Shown here: positions 34,760 through 48,303 of the stretch, piece by piece
Numbering within the stretch: position 1 is the first letter of the stretch
Layout: each line of letters starts with the position of its first letter
Source: Lycorma delicatula
Lineage: Eukaryota; Arthropoda; Insecta; Hemiptera; Fulgoridae
DNA length: 64,000 bases
Assembly (NCBI RefSeq): GCF_047948215.1
Contig: NC_134455.1
Span: 309,026,147-309,090,146 of the forward strand
Direction of reading: 5' to 3'
Notes under the pieces: generated by a model
Told to the model about the DNA's origin: nothing
Databases searched by the model: none
Seen by the model: the letters and a program-made list of their open reading frames with translations, nothing else
Translations under genes and position numbers: made by a program

Positions 34760-36360
34760 TCAGTATAAATTAAATTAAAAGTGGTTTAGAAATAAATTAA
34801 ATAACAAGATAAATCGAGCTAAAAAATTATATTATAAACAAAAATTTGGAAATAATTTTAAAAATACTAAAAAGATATGGTTTCATTTAAATGAATTATT
34901 AGGTAGGAAGTTTGATAAAGATATTGATAAAAAAACAGTCGAATTCTTTGGATCAAACAAAAGTATAAATACAGAGCGTTTCATAATATTCTTAGAAGTT
35001 ACAAAAATTCAGTCCAAAAATGTATTTCACTTACCTAAATGAAAGTTGTACGAGGTGATGCAGGGACTCAAATAGTTTTTGTTAAAATCTATAAATGTTC
35101 AATATGTGCTTCTCAGGTGATACGGCACACATCAACACGAAAGTCTAGCTCTTGTCAAACTCGTTCTAACATGTCATTTTCGATAGAGTTGATTACATCG
35201 ATTATGCGATCCTTTAGCTCAGCGATATCGTGCGGCATTGGTGGGATAAACACGTTATCTTTCACGTAACCCCAGAGAATGAAATCACATGGCGTGAGGT
35301 CTGGTGATCTTGGTGGCCACAGCATAATGTGTTGGTCTTCTTCCTTCAGACGCACGTCCTACGATGGTTTCTACGCCTGGCTACGATGGTATCAGAGCAA
35401 TTGATATACTTAATAATGTAGATATATTTAGTGACATAATTTCTAAATAGTATTATAAGATGTGCATTTTTTCCGATATTTTTAAAATTTCAGTAGTTAG
35501 ACCTCTTTTCTGAAAAGGGGGATATTTCAGACCTGTCACATTATAGGCCCATTTCAATATTATCTGTAGTTGAAAAAATTATTGTAATCCAAAAACATAT
35601 TGTAATCCAATTATATACGTGTTTAAAAGATAATATGGTTATAAGTTCAAACCAATTTGGATTTAAAAAAGGAAAGGGAATAGAAAAACTGTTAATAGAT
35701 TTTACAGATTATATTTAATAAAATAAATAAAGGATTAAGTTAGCTCTTTTTAATGATTACTCTAAAGCTTTTGACACGGTCAGTTGCTAAATTTAGAAAA
35801 ATGGGAGTTGTGGATATTTAAATGAAGTTATTTGAAGAACAGAAAATTTGTATTTAAAATAAATAATTTAAATAGCGTATTTAAGTCGTCAGATTTTGGT
35901 GTAATCCAAGTTAGCTGTCTTCGGCCTTTTACATATACATGTATAATTTATGTGAATGAATTATTTAATATAATACTCAACTGTAAAATTTTCATGTGTG
36001 TTGATGATGCTCTATTATTGTATTCGCATCACGATAATCAAATTTGATTAACGTACTCCAGAATGAATTTAGTTTACTTGTAAAATGGTCTTATGAGTAT
36101 AGTTTACTCGTAAATGAATGTAAAACAAAAGTATTACATTTTAAGTCATCTCACGCTGAAAAAAGTGTACTAAAATATATTCGTATGCGTAAATTTATTT
36201 GTGTTGGGAATGAAATGATATGTAATTGCCCAAAATTGGATTTTGTTTGTTACTTGAGTGTTATTTTTGATACACATCTTAAGTTTTATAAATATATTGA
36301 TTTTGTATTTAATAAAATTAAAAATCTCTTGGGTGTATTTTTGCAGTAAAACTTTATGTT
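34760..36360 (+). pseudogene. LINE reverse transcriptase remnant
   Basis: The pre-RT linker (KLYYKQKFGNN-like, KKIWFHLNELLG at about 34875) precedes the mariner insertion. After it come PGYDGIRAID (about 35375), ISVVRPLF, ISDLSHYRPISILSVVEK (about 35528-35575), SSNQFGFKKGKG (about 35645), NDYSKAFDTVS (about 35752), a degraded GVPQGS region and IIYVNELFN. The catalytic core reads FMCVDDALLLYSHH; the two Asp codons are 36003-36008 and the usual Tyr-Ala is Cys-Val. Thumb-domain sequence continues to 36349 (VKWSYEYSLLVNECKTKVL). Multiple stops prevent translation. Confidence 0.85.
35041..35375 (-). mobile_element. Mariner-type transposase fragment inside the LINE
   Basis: On the minus strand 35355-35155 is open and encodes MLWPPRSPDLTPCDFILWGY, which holds the third catalytic aspartate, followed by VKDNVFIPPMPHDIAELKDR and NDMLERV. 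After a short break RVDVCRIT, a stop, EAHIEHL and the natural stop follow (to about 35075). Only the C-terminal third and the 3' end remain. It sits between the LINE linker and the PGYDGI motif, so it inserted into the LINE. CTACGATGGT occurs twice near the right junction (35359-35368 and 35381-35390). Confidence 0.85.
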
Positions 36361-37195
36361 AAGCAAAAGGAATTAAAAGTAGTGTACAAGTCATTACTAA
36401 AATCAATTTTATGTTGTGGGGTATAAATCTGGGGCGGTACAAGTTATAACCATTTAAGCAAACTAATAGTATTACAAATAAAAATTCTATTGATTATAAC
36501 AGGAAATAGAGTTACATCTGTTATAGATTTACTGCGTAGTTTTGTATCACTGACACCGATCGGCTTTTATAAATACTATCATATTTAACAAAACTACGCT
36601 AACGATCTTTTTAAAGATATAATGGAACATAGGTATGTAACTAGAAGGAAAAGGTATTTTATACACATGTCATTTAATAAATATGGTGAAAAAAGTTTAA
36701 AATGTCTAATATCAACCTTATATAATAATATACTTCATGACATTGACCGACCTACATAATGAGTATGATAAATTTCGGAGCAGTATTAAATTATAGCTTC
36801 AAAATACATAAAATCAAAAATAATGTAGAAACTTAAACAACGAATGAATTAAAAAGCCGCCGTATATGTTTAATTCATACTAATGAATTAAATATTAAAT
36901 AATTTGAAAATTTTAATTACTGGGTATCTCTGATGTTTAGTGTATTATGTTTGGATGCTTATTGCTATCTCCGTAATGGCTGCCCGAAGCCATTATTTTA
37001 TCTAATTAATAAGTTGCTAAGATAAAATCAATGTAACTGACCAAAATAGTTTTAGTTTAATTATTGTATTTGTATATTTAAATAACTGTATTTTTGGACA
37101 CCTAATGTTATGTTTTTTGAAAACTTATCAGCACCCTAAACTGAATGGAAACAATAAAAAATTATTTCATTATATTTATTATTATTATTATTATA
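36361..37195 (+). other. LINE C-terminal remnant and 3' UTR
   Basis: The frame after 36360 still reads KVVYKSLLKSILCCGV, SYNHLSKLIVLQ and EHRYVTRRKRYFIHM to a stop near 36762, typical of the region after the RT thumb in this group. The remaining 430 bp are non-coding and end in (ATT)n. Confidence 0.75.
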
Positions 37196-37830
37196 TGTCT
37201 GTCGGTAATAAATAAATTAATTTAGAGAAGTGTAAAAAGTCATTATTGTTAAATCATAAAATATTAAAAAACTATATTCCATATATTTTACGTTAGATCC
37301 TTTCTACGTTTGGTAAAGGAGAAATGATCACTCAGTGTATATGTACTCTGACTGCGCCTGATAATGCTACAACGATTAATGGGTAACACTTGACCTCCAG
37401 TAACCCAGAAGTTGTTCGAAAGAAATATATGTGTAAATCTAGTATAATATAAATTTTACTAAATATATTACAATATTTTTTAATATAAATCAATTTTAAT
37501 ATAATACAAATAGAGACTTATTTGGATAATTCCGTCGAGTATATTAGCACATTCCAGGAAAATTTAGATAATATTTGTTTTCAGTTCCTTTTTCTTCAAC
37601 ATTAGAAAAGTGTGAAGAAACTTCCATGAAGATTTTATATTAGCATTCAATTGCGGTTAAATTCGTAAACATGAAAAACAAATTAGTTATAAGGACTACA
37701 AAAATTTCTGTTTCATTAGTTAATTTATTACACTGAAAAATTAGGTATTTTGAAACGGTTCTATTCTGAATTGTAAGAAATAGTTTTTAGAAATAAAAGT
37801 CCTACCTCCAAGTTGTTACATATTCCACGA
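37196..37830. other. AT-rich DNA, no gene recognised
   Basis: Nothing recognised between the LINE tail and the hAT end. Confidence 0.5.
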
Positions 37831-40330
37831 CAGGGGTGTATCCAGCTCAAAACAGAAGGGGGTGGAAGCTTTATGAATTAAAATTTTTTCGTGGACGAAG
37901 GGTAGTCCATGGGGGGGATGCTCTGCAATAATACGCAATAACAAAAGGAAGAATAAAATATTTATTTTTAAAAAAATATTTGAAATAATAGTTTGCAAGG
38001 ATTGGATGCAAACTATCTAACTACTTCTTCAACTAATTGCTCCTTGTTAGCGAAAACCCATTATCAGTGAACGCTTAACATAGCTAACCCGTTTAATCTT
38101 TTTCATCAATGTTGCTTCTTAACCACGTTTTAATTCGAGGAAGGGAGCTAAATGAACGCTCGATAGTACTTGTGCAGGGCTGTGAAAGTAATATTAGCAC
38201 AGCCTTTCTAATAGCATAAAAAACGATTCGCTCTTTTTTAAAACCTCAATTACGTCTGTGCTTCCTGTACCTATTTCCACATTTTGAACCACAATTCCTT
38301 TTCTCCTCCAATGCCTTCTAAATTGTAGAAAGTTTCACAAGGTGAAGTACTTTCACTCCATTCCTTCAATGAAATACCTCTCGTGTAACATGGAAATTTA
38401 TCAATGAAAATGCAGGCGATTTGTCTGCAGAAAATCTGACTTCCAAAGATGATATGATGGAATCCAAGTAAGAAATTATTAGAGCTTTTGACCTTCTCTA
38501 AATTCGCATGGATGTTTGGCTGGATAATTACTTCTATGCTTCTGGTGGCCAGCAATGTGAGTGGTGGTTATATCAACATTCAAATGCATTATAATGTCGC
38601 CTTCTTCTTTTAAAATGGCAGTCGTGATGTACTCCGCATCTTCTCTATGAACTTGCAGCATGTCAAGAATTCTTTAAATGTGCTGGATGCCTTTGCTACG
38701 TCAAGGGTCTTAAAATGAAGTGCATTTGTTACTGGTTCCAGTACAGTGGAATACTTATCAATTAATGCTACTGACACAATAAATTATCTGCACGCCGCTG
38801 CATGCATTGAAAGCATTTATTCTTCTGCTGTATTTCTCTCTTCAGCTAAAGTCTCTAATGCATTAACAATATCAATGAAGCGATCCTTAAAAACATGGAT
38901 GATCATGTATTACTTTGACCACCTTGTCTCACACAATTTAGGAAGGCTAGAAATAAGCTTGCGTCGTAAAACGGACTCGCAAAAAAATGTGACTATCTTT
39001 TAGATAGTTTCAACATAGTTTCGAATTTCTGAGATAACGTTTAAGTCGTTCACGACAAGGTTCAGCTTGTGAGAAGAGCAGTGGAAGTAGAAGGCATTTT
39101 TTTACGATTGTCTCAAGATCGCCTGTACACCTCCTTCTTTCCTAGACATGGTGGAACATCCGTTGAAGCCTAATTCCACACACTTATCAGGATTTAGGAT
39201 TAAGTTTGTCACAAATTCTTCAATGGCTTTGTCAATACTCATGGCATTAAGTCCTTCAAGCTAAAATTTCAGCCTAAAATTTCTTTTTCGATTTCATTCG
39301 CCTTTTCATCAAAGAAACGTAATTATACAGCTGTTCTTCGCCAGAAATATCCGCGGTCTTTTTTGCCAAAATGCTGTAAACACAAGCTTTTTTTAACCCT
39401 TGTGACGATATCTTCCTTAATTGTAACGCCACATAGAACAATTATTTCATTTTAGATGAAAGGTGATCTTGACGCGCTTTTCGGTCCATGCTCAAAATGG
39501 TCTTTTAGTTGTGAATCACCTGTTTCGATGCGTAAGTTGCATAATTCGATGTGATACGCCTTCATCCTTTTTTTTGCCTCTGAGAGGTAAATTATGTTTG
39601 CCGGTAAAAATGATGCAGGAAACAAGTGAGGACAATATATTTTTATATTAATTTTCGTGAAGATTGGTGAAGTTGAATGTCCACTGGAACGCCCGCCATG
39701 AATTATTTTGCAGATTCTATTGCATTCTGATGCTCCTGGGTCTGTACATGTGCTCTACAATAATCGTGCACGTCCAAGTACTTAGTGAAATCTGATGGAA
39801 AAAGAACCCTAACCACCTCTCATCGTTCGTTCTGGTTGTACGGTGGAAGTAACATACAGTATTTACAAAAAGTAACTTTGAGTCGCCTTGAGTAAGCTAG
39901 CCGTGATGAATATGCGTGTTGGTAGTGGTGATTGAATTTCCTCTTGAGGTGTTTGGAATCTGCCGCAAAATCGTAGTTCTTCGAAGGTACCCAAATATTT
40001 TCCAAGAGACATTTTTAATTATCAATCGGTATACTGCTCGCTAGGCCGACGAATTTTTCAATATCATCTTCATGACAACCATCGTCTTCTATTTCACTTT
40101 CAATGTGTTGCACATCGATTTGAACCGTAGAAGAAGGCCCCGCAGTCGCAGTGTTTGAACCAAAGGGTTATTGTACTTCCTTGTCCTCGTCCTCATCGCT
40201 GCTGCTGGTATTTTTCTACGTTTTAAAATCACTGCAAAAAAGAATTTGACCAGACGTTGATGTGGATGCAGACGTGGCATCTCGTTTGCAAGGAAGGTTC
40301 CAACTGACAATTTTGTAAAAATTGAGTTTT
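37831..40330 (-). mobile_element. hAT element of the ZMYM1/P52rIPK-like group
   Basis: The left end at 37831 reads CAGGGGTGTATCCAGC, the style of terminal repeat carried by this hAT group. The transposase runs on the minus strand from about 40310 to about 37990. No matching right terminal repeat was seen near 40330, so the right end is lost or diverged and no 8-bp duplication could be confirmed. The family is unrelated to the hAT pair at 11.9 and 47.8 kb. Confidence 0.75.
37990..40310 (-). pseudogene. hAT transposase (zf-TTF/DUF4371-like), heavily broken
   Basis: From 40310 down, the minus strand gives an N-terminal region (LANEMPRLHPHQRLVKFFF), then the zinc-finger region in frame 40005-39820 (YDFAADSKHLKRKFNHH, LKVTFCKYCMLLPPYNQNER). 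Next are KEDIVTRVKKACVYSILAKK, where the first catalytic Asp-Glu is replaced by Lys-Lys (about 39360), and LGFNGCSTMSRKEGGVQAIL, FHCSSHKLNLVVNDLN and LPKLCETRWS (39150-38900). GHQKHRSNYPAKHPCEFR follows (about 38500-38550), and the dimerisation motif TIERSFSSLPRIKTWLRS (about 38110-38165). At least ten frameshifts or stops occur. The residue changes and breaks indicate a dead transposon rather than a domesticated gene. Confidence 0.85.
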
Positions 40331-40738
40331 ATACGATATATGGCTACATGGCTACATAGCTGAACTTAATTCAAAAATATGATTCTTATCATTATAATAT
40401 TAAAAATTTATGTAAAATCATCAACAGAATTTTTATCAGACATACAGACATTTAAAAAAAATCACTTTTTTGAACTCAGGGACCCAAAAACTGATATTTC
40501 TGTCTATCCACATCATAATCGTAAATTTGTCACAAGGTTGTTGAATATTTTTCTTTCTTTGCTGACGAATTCAAGATAAACTAAAAACGATCTATTTTAC
40601 TGATATAATAACCGAGCAATTGCCAAAACCAATATTGTTTATTAGGACAAGGTTTTAAATTATTTTTAATTGTTCATCAAACATATTGATTTATTTAGAA
40701 GAATTTAACAAAAATTATAAATGTAAATACAAACATAA
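40331..40738. other. AT-rich DNA, no gene recognised
   Basis: No recognised element; a 66-codon frame at 40379-40579 has no known motif. Confidence 0.5.
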
Positions 40739-40815
40739 TATCCGGAAGGTTCTGGGTTAAAATCCTGATCAGGCTTTGCATTTTTCTTGCGCTACAAGTA
40801 TTTCACAACATGTTT
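40739..40815 (+). repeat. Fragment of a second tRNA-derived SINE (family B)
   Basis: GGTTCTGGGTTAAAATCCTG (40748-40767) is a B-box region with one consensus mismatch, followed by ATCAGGC, TTTGCATTTTTC and GCGCTACAA, an arrangement I associate with insect tRNA-derived SINEs. No A box or tail is visible. Confidence 0.4.
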
Positions 40816-43077
40816 TCATGCACAAGCCTTGAACTTTATGGTCAAATAATCATTTAATAAAAACGAAATAAGAAATTACTGTACATTGTTGCAACTGGTT
40901 ATTACTAATCCAGAATGTGTCAGTAGATATGTTTATCGGGTTTTATTCAAGATGCATCAGTTTCAGGAATTTACTAGAATTCCCCTATTACAGATATTTG
41001 TTTTCAAATGATTAAACTAACTAAAAATCTTCGCTTTACTAATGAAACTGAACTGTTTCATTAGAGCTACAGATGGCTTTCTCTTCCTCTGAGCTGTAAT
41101 TAAACTGGAAATAATCAATTAATCCTCCATTTTATTTCTTAGATGCCGCTCTTATTGATTTTATCCTCAGAAACAAAGAGAAGGATACTGTCCACTGAAA
41201 GTTAAGAAAAACAAAATATTCTTATTTATGACAAAAGAGTACCCAGATTCATTATTTCCTCTAAAATTGACGTTATGGACGTTGATAAAGGAGTTACACA
41301 TTTAATTCTGGTTCTTCTGTTTCAGAGAATTAGCAACACTATGTATTGTTAATGCTTTATAGTGTTATAATCATAAGATATATTACACAAGTTATTATTG
41401 AAGACGATGGTCATCTGGTTTGAAAATAATAGGGATTTTAATGATGGATGTTTATTGTTACGGTATATTATAGTAATTATTCTAAACGTATCAGAGTTAT
41501 AAAATGAAATTAAATCTGAAATAAAAAGAATAATATTCTGTGAAGAAATTTTGTTGATTTAGTTTTTTTCTATATATAGACTGTAAAATGAACTACATAT
41601 TATATTTCTTAAAAGAAAGCACGAAAAAACATTGTTTTTCTAGGAGATAATGTTTTTCTCGTTCCTATTCTAAGTGAAGTAAAAGTAACCTAATGATACT
41701 TATTCAGTGTAACCTATTAAAAAGGAAATTGGCAAAAAAATAAATAAATCTTGTTCGTAAATTTTAAATTCTTATAATAAACATGTTAATGCCAATATTT
41801 ATTTTCAGTATTGCAATCCATTAGGAAAAATTCCAAGCCCACTCATAGTTTTACTAAGAAATATCATGTAGCTTTGTTAAAACATTACATTCTAGTTATT
41901 ACAGATGGTTATTACAGATTAAAAATTATTACTTATTATTATTATTAGTTATTATTACAGATAGTTATACAGATGGACTTCAAAATATGTAATATTTTTA
42001 TCATTAACAATCCTTAATCGCACAGGACACCTTTATTTCGTTATACGGAAATTACTTATAAAAGTTTTCGGTTACATATTGATGTATTTTCATTCAATAT
42101 CAGCGGGTATTTTTACAGACAACTCTATATTAGCAGTCAAGAAGTAAATATCATGTAAATTTTATGATTAATTGGGATCATCTTTTGACAGATTTATAAT
42201 TATCGTCTAGCAAATCTAATATAATTATGATGGCAAATATTCGTAATATCGTAAATGTTTTTCATTATTTGTGAAGTCTGTATATGTTTGTCTCTTACTA
42301 CTGAATATGTCATTACAATAAATTTCCAAATGGAATATTTGCGTCACTTAATACATCCAGCTGCATATCAGTCGGTGTTCACAAAAGCTAATTGTTCTTA
42401 CCTTCTTCCAGCCGTACACAGTATACCGTGCCAGGGCAGACGAGGTACGGAAGTGCCAACGTCCTCGTCTGGAGTACAAAGCAAACAATCGCCTTAAGTG
42501 GCAACCGATGCAAATAATATGGCCGCCAATATTATACGCAAAAGCAAAAATACATGCTGTGTTTATCCTTACATGTTTTTGTAAACCAGTTCTTTAAATG
42601 CATGAATAGGCAAAAGGTACTTAAAATTGCAGAATCCTAATACAACTATACAATAGAAAACTAATAATTTTATGCATATTATTTCTTTATTTGTATGTCT
42701 ATACCTATCAAATTAATAATATTACAAAAAAAAACTTACGATTGAATTTTCACTTGGAAATGTCAGAAAAAGGGATTCTTATATCCATGAAAGCACTATA
42801 TATCACTAATTAATAAATAATATAAATTTTAGTTGATTTGTTGGCAGTAGTACTGTAAATAAGCAAAATAACAAAACCATAAAAAATTTACATGAGATTT
42901 TATTGAAATCTATAGATACATGTGACTTTGCGTGTAGTCTTATAACGGATTTAATGAAGGCTTATCCGTGAGTCTAGCAGTGATTATGTCAGACTGTTTA
43001 ATCACGATTTTGTTCAAGATCCGTTAACGAATGTACACACACATGATTACTCTCTCTGTGTATTAGAGACAGTAAAA

Positions 43078-43079
<2 letters not shown>
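40816..43079. other. AT-rich DNA with one GC-richer patch
   Basis: 42360-42540 is less AT-rich and has a 9-bp hairpin (CAGACGAGG at 42437-42445, CCTCGTCTG at 42463-42471). A (TTA)n-like patch with repeated TTATTACAGAT lies at about 41895-41970. No gene recognised. Confidence 0.5.

Positions 43080-43158
<79 letters not shown>
43080..43158. repeat. (GA)n microsatellite
   Basis: About 79 bp of GA dinucleotide, followed by AGAAAAAGAACGA and a short GT run. Confidence 0.97.
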
Positions 43159-43161
<3 letters not shown>

Positions 43162-43855
43162 GAAAAAGAACGAGTGTGTGTGTGGGGTGGTGTAAGCTTG
43201 TAGTAATGCCTCGTGCAGAATATTGTTAAAGATTATAAATTCGATTTAACTATACCAAGTTTAACGTTTAAAAAATATAAAGATTGATTTCTTTCTATTA
43301 TTGTTTGTTATACTTAAAAAAAAGATTATTATTTTATTGTCAATTCTTTATTAACGTAAAAGATAGAAATCTAATTAATTCAACAAATATGTTCATTTGT
43401 TGCGACCTTTCACATCTTCATAAATTATAATTAATTAAATTCACGATAAAAAGATAATATTATTAATAATTCAGCTCGTACTATTATACAATTTTAAAAT
43501 ATCTGCAATTCTCTGATATTTTGTGATTAATTACTACTGGTTGTGTTCCATTTATGGCAAATGTAACATTAAATCAATATTTCTATCAAATTTTTCATTT
43601 TATTTGGCCTTATTTATTTGTTTTTTTCATATAATAAAATATAATGATGATATTTTATAACACAAAGGTTAGCATTAGGAGAAAATTATTCAATATTTTT
43701 TTATAGAAAATGATTCGAAAGTCAAGTTCAAATCAAAAACTTGTGTCTAACTATAAATTTAGTTTGTGATAAGGAGCGCTTTTCCTGAACTAAGTTTTTT
43801 ATAACTAAATTTTATTTTAAAGGACCTCATAGATTGCTGTAATCCAAATTATTGG
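43159..43855. other. AT-rich DNA, no gene recognised
   Basis: No recognised element. Confidence 0.5.
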
Positions 43856-44080
43856 CCTTAATGCGGACGATGGCCGCACTAAGATAGGATTGTCTGGGCC
43901 CGGACATTTAATGGTCGTTGGGCTCATTTAATGGTTTAATGGTTAATTAAAACATTTAATGGTCTCGGCGGATCTAACAGAAGTTGAAAGGTTTGATTAA
44001 TGCTACCTCGAGCAATATGACGGGTTGTGCTGGACTTAGATTGGTAACTGGAGCTGCCGTGTCTTATTCTGAAATATTGC
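43856..44080. other. GC-richer block with repeated CATTTAATGG
   Basis: CATTTAATGG appears at about 43906, 43926 and 43960, with TTTAATGG once more between them, in a block including GGGCCCGGAC. It may be an old repeat; no coding family is recognised. Confidence 0.35.
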
Positions 44081-44727
44081 TACTTGATTTCTTTTTAGTC
44101 TTTGCTTAATCAGCAGAACTGGGAAAATGAGTTTGCACCTAGCTAAATAGCTCTAAAAACAAATTTTTCAATAGTTACCATATTATTATCTGCATCGAGA
44201 ATCCTTCAAGGGTGCGCATTCTGTAAGTCATAAAATATTTTAGGGTTAACGTTTCAATATCCAGCTGACCATTCCTTGGATAGAGTCCAGTAAATTGAAA
44301 ACTTCAACTATACCGGTTACGTTTCAATTAAAAAACCTCAATAACTTCTTGAAAGTTACAAGAAAATTCACATTCAATTTTAAATTATTTTCATACTTAT
44401 GCTGTATTTTGAATTCTGCCCTAATTATTTTTATAAGGAGTTTTAGGATTTAGAAAATCACTAAACCGACCAAAATACTCGTTCTATTTGTTAATAATAA
44501 GTGATCAATTACATTTTCTATACTGCTGACAGACTAGACTTATTTGTCATTTTTTCTTCCCTTAATTACCGTAAATATTCGGTTAACATAACTAGGAGTA
44601 ACACAATTCAAGTGTAAAATTCGGTTCTTTCGGTACTTGATATAACATATCGAGGACCGAAGAGTAATGAACGTAATGGAAATGAAAATATTTGTCATGA
44701 TGGGGTAACTCATCCTCTAAATAAGGA
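44081..44727. other. AT-rich DNA, no gene recognised
   Basis: No recognised element. Confidence 0.5.
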
Positions 44728-44790
44728 TGGGAATCCTCATTTATCCTCTGAAGTAATACCTGGCGGTAATTGCCGGAGGCTTAACATGAA
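44728..44790 (+). repeat. SINE family A 3' stub
   Basis: The last 60 bp of the SINE body (ATCCTCTGAAGTAATACC, then GGCGGTAATTGCCGGAGGC) are followed by an A-rich stretch. No head or clear target duplication. Confidence 0.75.
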
Positions 44791-45964
44791 ACAAAATAAA
44801 AAAAAAGTATTCCAACACGGAGTAATACATCTAAATTGGTTCAGGCGTTGAGCTGCTACAGTGGAACAAGCATATATACATACATAAATCCTAAATACAT
44901 TCAACTCCTTTTTTGACAGTCGTGTAAAAATAAAAGAATTGTTTTTTTTATCTTGTGAAGTAAATAACGTTTTAAAACTAATAAAAATTATATTTCCCTC
45001 TGATAAAATCTGCAACGGAATTTAATTTAATTCGAAGTCGCAAATTAAATTTTAGAAAATCTCCGTTAATACATTCAAATAAGTGTCAGTAGTTTTATAG
45101 AATGCACGTAGTATATAAAGTGATTGCGTTAGCTATGCTCAAAGTTCATAAGGCATATTTGATAAAACAAGCTGAACCATGATATCAGTCGATAAGAAGT
45201 CAACTATTGGGGAACACGGAGATAATATGTTAACTATACAGAACATAGCGCTCCCTGTTGAATACAAGGTGCTCGTCTTTTTTTAGTTTATATTTTTATT
45301 ATACAATGTTTTTAATCGATAATAATAAATATTATTATTAATTTAAAACTCGCAGGCCTCCTTTGTTAAATTAAAAATACGACTAAATATTAAGTAGTGC
45401 TAATAATAGTTTACCGATCAAAACCTATTGTCAATAATTTACTGATTTACGGGTACATTATGTATTAAGTGTAAAAGATAAGTTAACCACAATGCACGCC
45501 AGTTTTTTGATTTCAGAACCTCTTTAAACTTTTAAAAATTTATAAGAAACGAAGTGTTTTGTTAATTCTAATTTATTATTTTTTCTCTTTTTCTTTTATC
45601 TACTTCTTATGCCGTTGCTCTTTTCGGTCCTTTGTCATCCTTCTTCCTTCCTACATGACCTTCCCTCTATTTCCCTCTCTTATATTCTATCAGTACAGTC
45701 TTCCCATTCAAATTTTGTTTAACTTTTTCGTCGTACTCCCTCTGTCCTTCCTTTCGTGGCTAATTTTGTTTTCTACGTTGTTAGTTTTACATAGTGAAAT
45801 TTTTCTATATACCTAATTTTCTAAAGCATCTACGTACGGTTAAGTTTATTTTTTGTTTGATAAAAATCCCGAAATAGCCCGGCTCTTATTACTTGATACA
45901 CCATTTTTGGATTTTTCCAAATCCATACAGTACCATTCAATATACAGTCGTAAGTTTGGCAACA
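44791..45964. other. AT-rich DNA, no gene recognised
   Basis: The open frame 45559-45816 is Phe/Leu/Ser-rich and lies in a pyrimidine-rich stretch; I do not think it is a gene. Confidence 0.5.
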
Positions 45965-46271
45965 TAAGACCGATCAACCCACCTATTTCTTCTAGTAGTG
46001 AGAACTCGTCTTTGCAAATCAGCTGATTTCGAAGTCACGAGTTCTAAGGTTTAAATCTTATTAAAATCAGTTACTTTTATACGGATTTGAATACTGGATC
46101 ATGGATAATGGTGTTCTTTAGCGGTTAGGTTTCAATTAAGGAGTGGTGGACTTGATATTGTACAAGACTACACCTCATTTACATTCAAACATATCATCCT
46201 CATTCATCCTCTAAAAATTTACGGTGGTTCCGCAGAATAAACAGAAAAAGAGAAAAGTAAGACCGATCAAC
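45965..46271 (+). mobile_element. SINE family A, perfect 14-bp target duplication
   Basis: A diverged full-length SINE at 45979-46257 is flanked by TAAGACCGATCAAC at 45965-45978 and 46258-46271. Both boxes are mutated (head CTTCTAGTAGTGAGAACTCG), yet the duplication is exact. Confidence 0.92.
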
Positions 46272-46449
46272 TATCAGAAAAAAAGGTGATAAACTGATCC
46301 ACTTCCTCTTTCAATAGCCTTATCAAAGAAATGAATTCTTAACTAATAAAAATTTTCAACAATTGAATATTTTGCAATATGTTTTATCAAATATCATATT
46401 CATCAATTTAAAATAACGATACCATCAGTGACGGTATCACCGACAGTAT

Positions 46450-47798
<1,349 letters not shown>

Positions 47799-48002
47799 CC
47801 CTAACTCAGTGATTTTCAACTTTTTAGCTCCACGATCCCCAAATTGTAAAAAAGAATATATAATGAGTATTTCGCGACCCCGCAATCTTATTCTAATGAA
47901 ACGTAGTTAAAACTATTTAGCTGCGTTGATAGCGACGGGTATGAACATGCACGTATGAAGTGTACAAACATGGGCAATTTACAGGTTCCAACTTAGTATG
48001 TA

Positions 48003-48303
48003 TACCCCACCGGGTTGGTCTAGTGTTGAACGCGACTTCGAAAATCAGCTGATTTCGAAGTCGAGAGTTTCAACGTTCAAATCCTAGTAAAGGCATTTAC
48101 TTTTGTACGGATTTGTATACTAGATCGTGGAGACCGGTGTTCTTTGGCGGTTGGGTTTCAATTAACCACACATCTAAGGAATGGTCAAACTGAGACTTAC
48201 AAGACTACACTTCATTTACACTCATACATATCATCCTCATTCATCCTCTGAAGTAATACCTGAACGGTAATTCCCGGAGGCTAAACAGGAAAAAGAAAGA
48301 AAG
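48003..48303 (+). mobile_element. SINE family A inside hAT copy two
   Basis: Well-preserved head (CCACCGGGTTGGTCTAGTG) with B box GTTCAAATC, full body, and an AAAGAAAGAAAG tail. The flanks GTATGTATAC and TGATGTGTAC are only roughly similar, so the target duplication is old or unclear. The hAT sequence resumes directly after the tail. Confidence 0.88.

Larger units (their letters stand above)
33541..37195 (+). mobile_element. Degenerate, nearly full-length LINE with endonuclease and reverse transcriptase
   Basis: Over about 3.6 kb the plus strand encodes, in order, an APE-type endonuclease, a reverse transcriptase and the C-terminal region of a non-LTR retrotransposon of the jockey/CR1-like kind. 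A 3' UTR ends in AATAAAAAATTATTTC and an (ATT)n run (about 37170-37195). Two other elements interrupt it: an RTE-like 3' stub (33935-34025) and a minus-strand mariner fragment (about 35041-35375). Numerous stops and frameshifts show it is old. The coding part is unusually AT-rich. No target duplication was found, so both ends are approximate. Confidence 0.82.

Noticed and set aside
42390..42480. Exon-like patch after a pyrimidine-rich CTTCCAG
   Set aside because: No convincing donor, frame or protein similarity.
43080..43158. CRISPR-like array
   Set aside because: Plain dinucleotide repeat without spacers; the window is eukaryotic.
45559..45816. Possible small membrane protein (Phe/Leu-rich, 85 codons)
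   Set aside because: Low-complexity pyrimidine-rich DNA gives Phe/Leu/Ser by default; no conserved motif or gene context.
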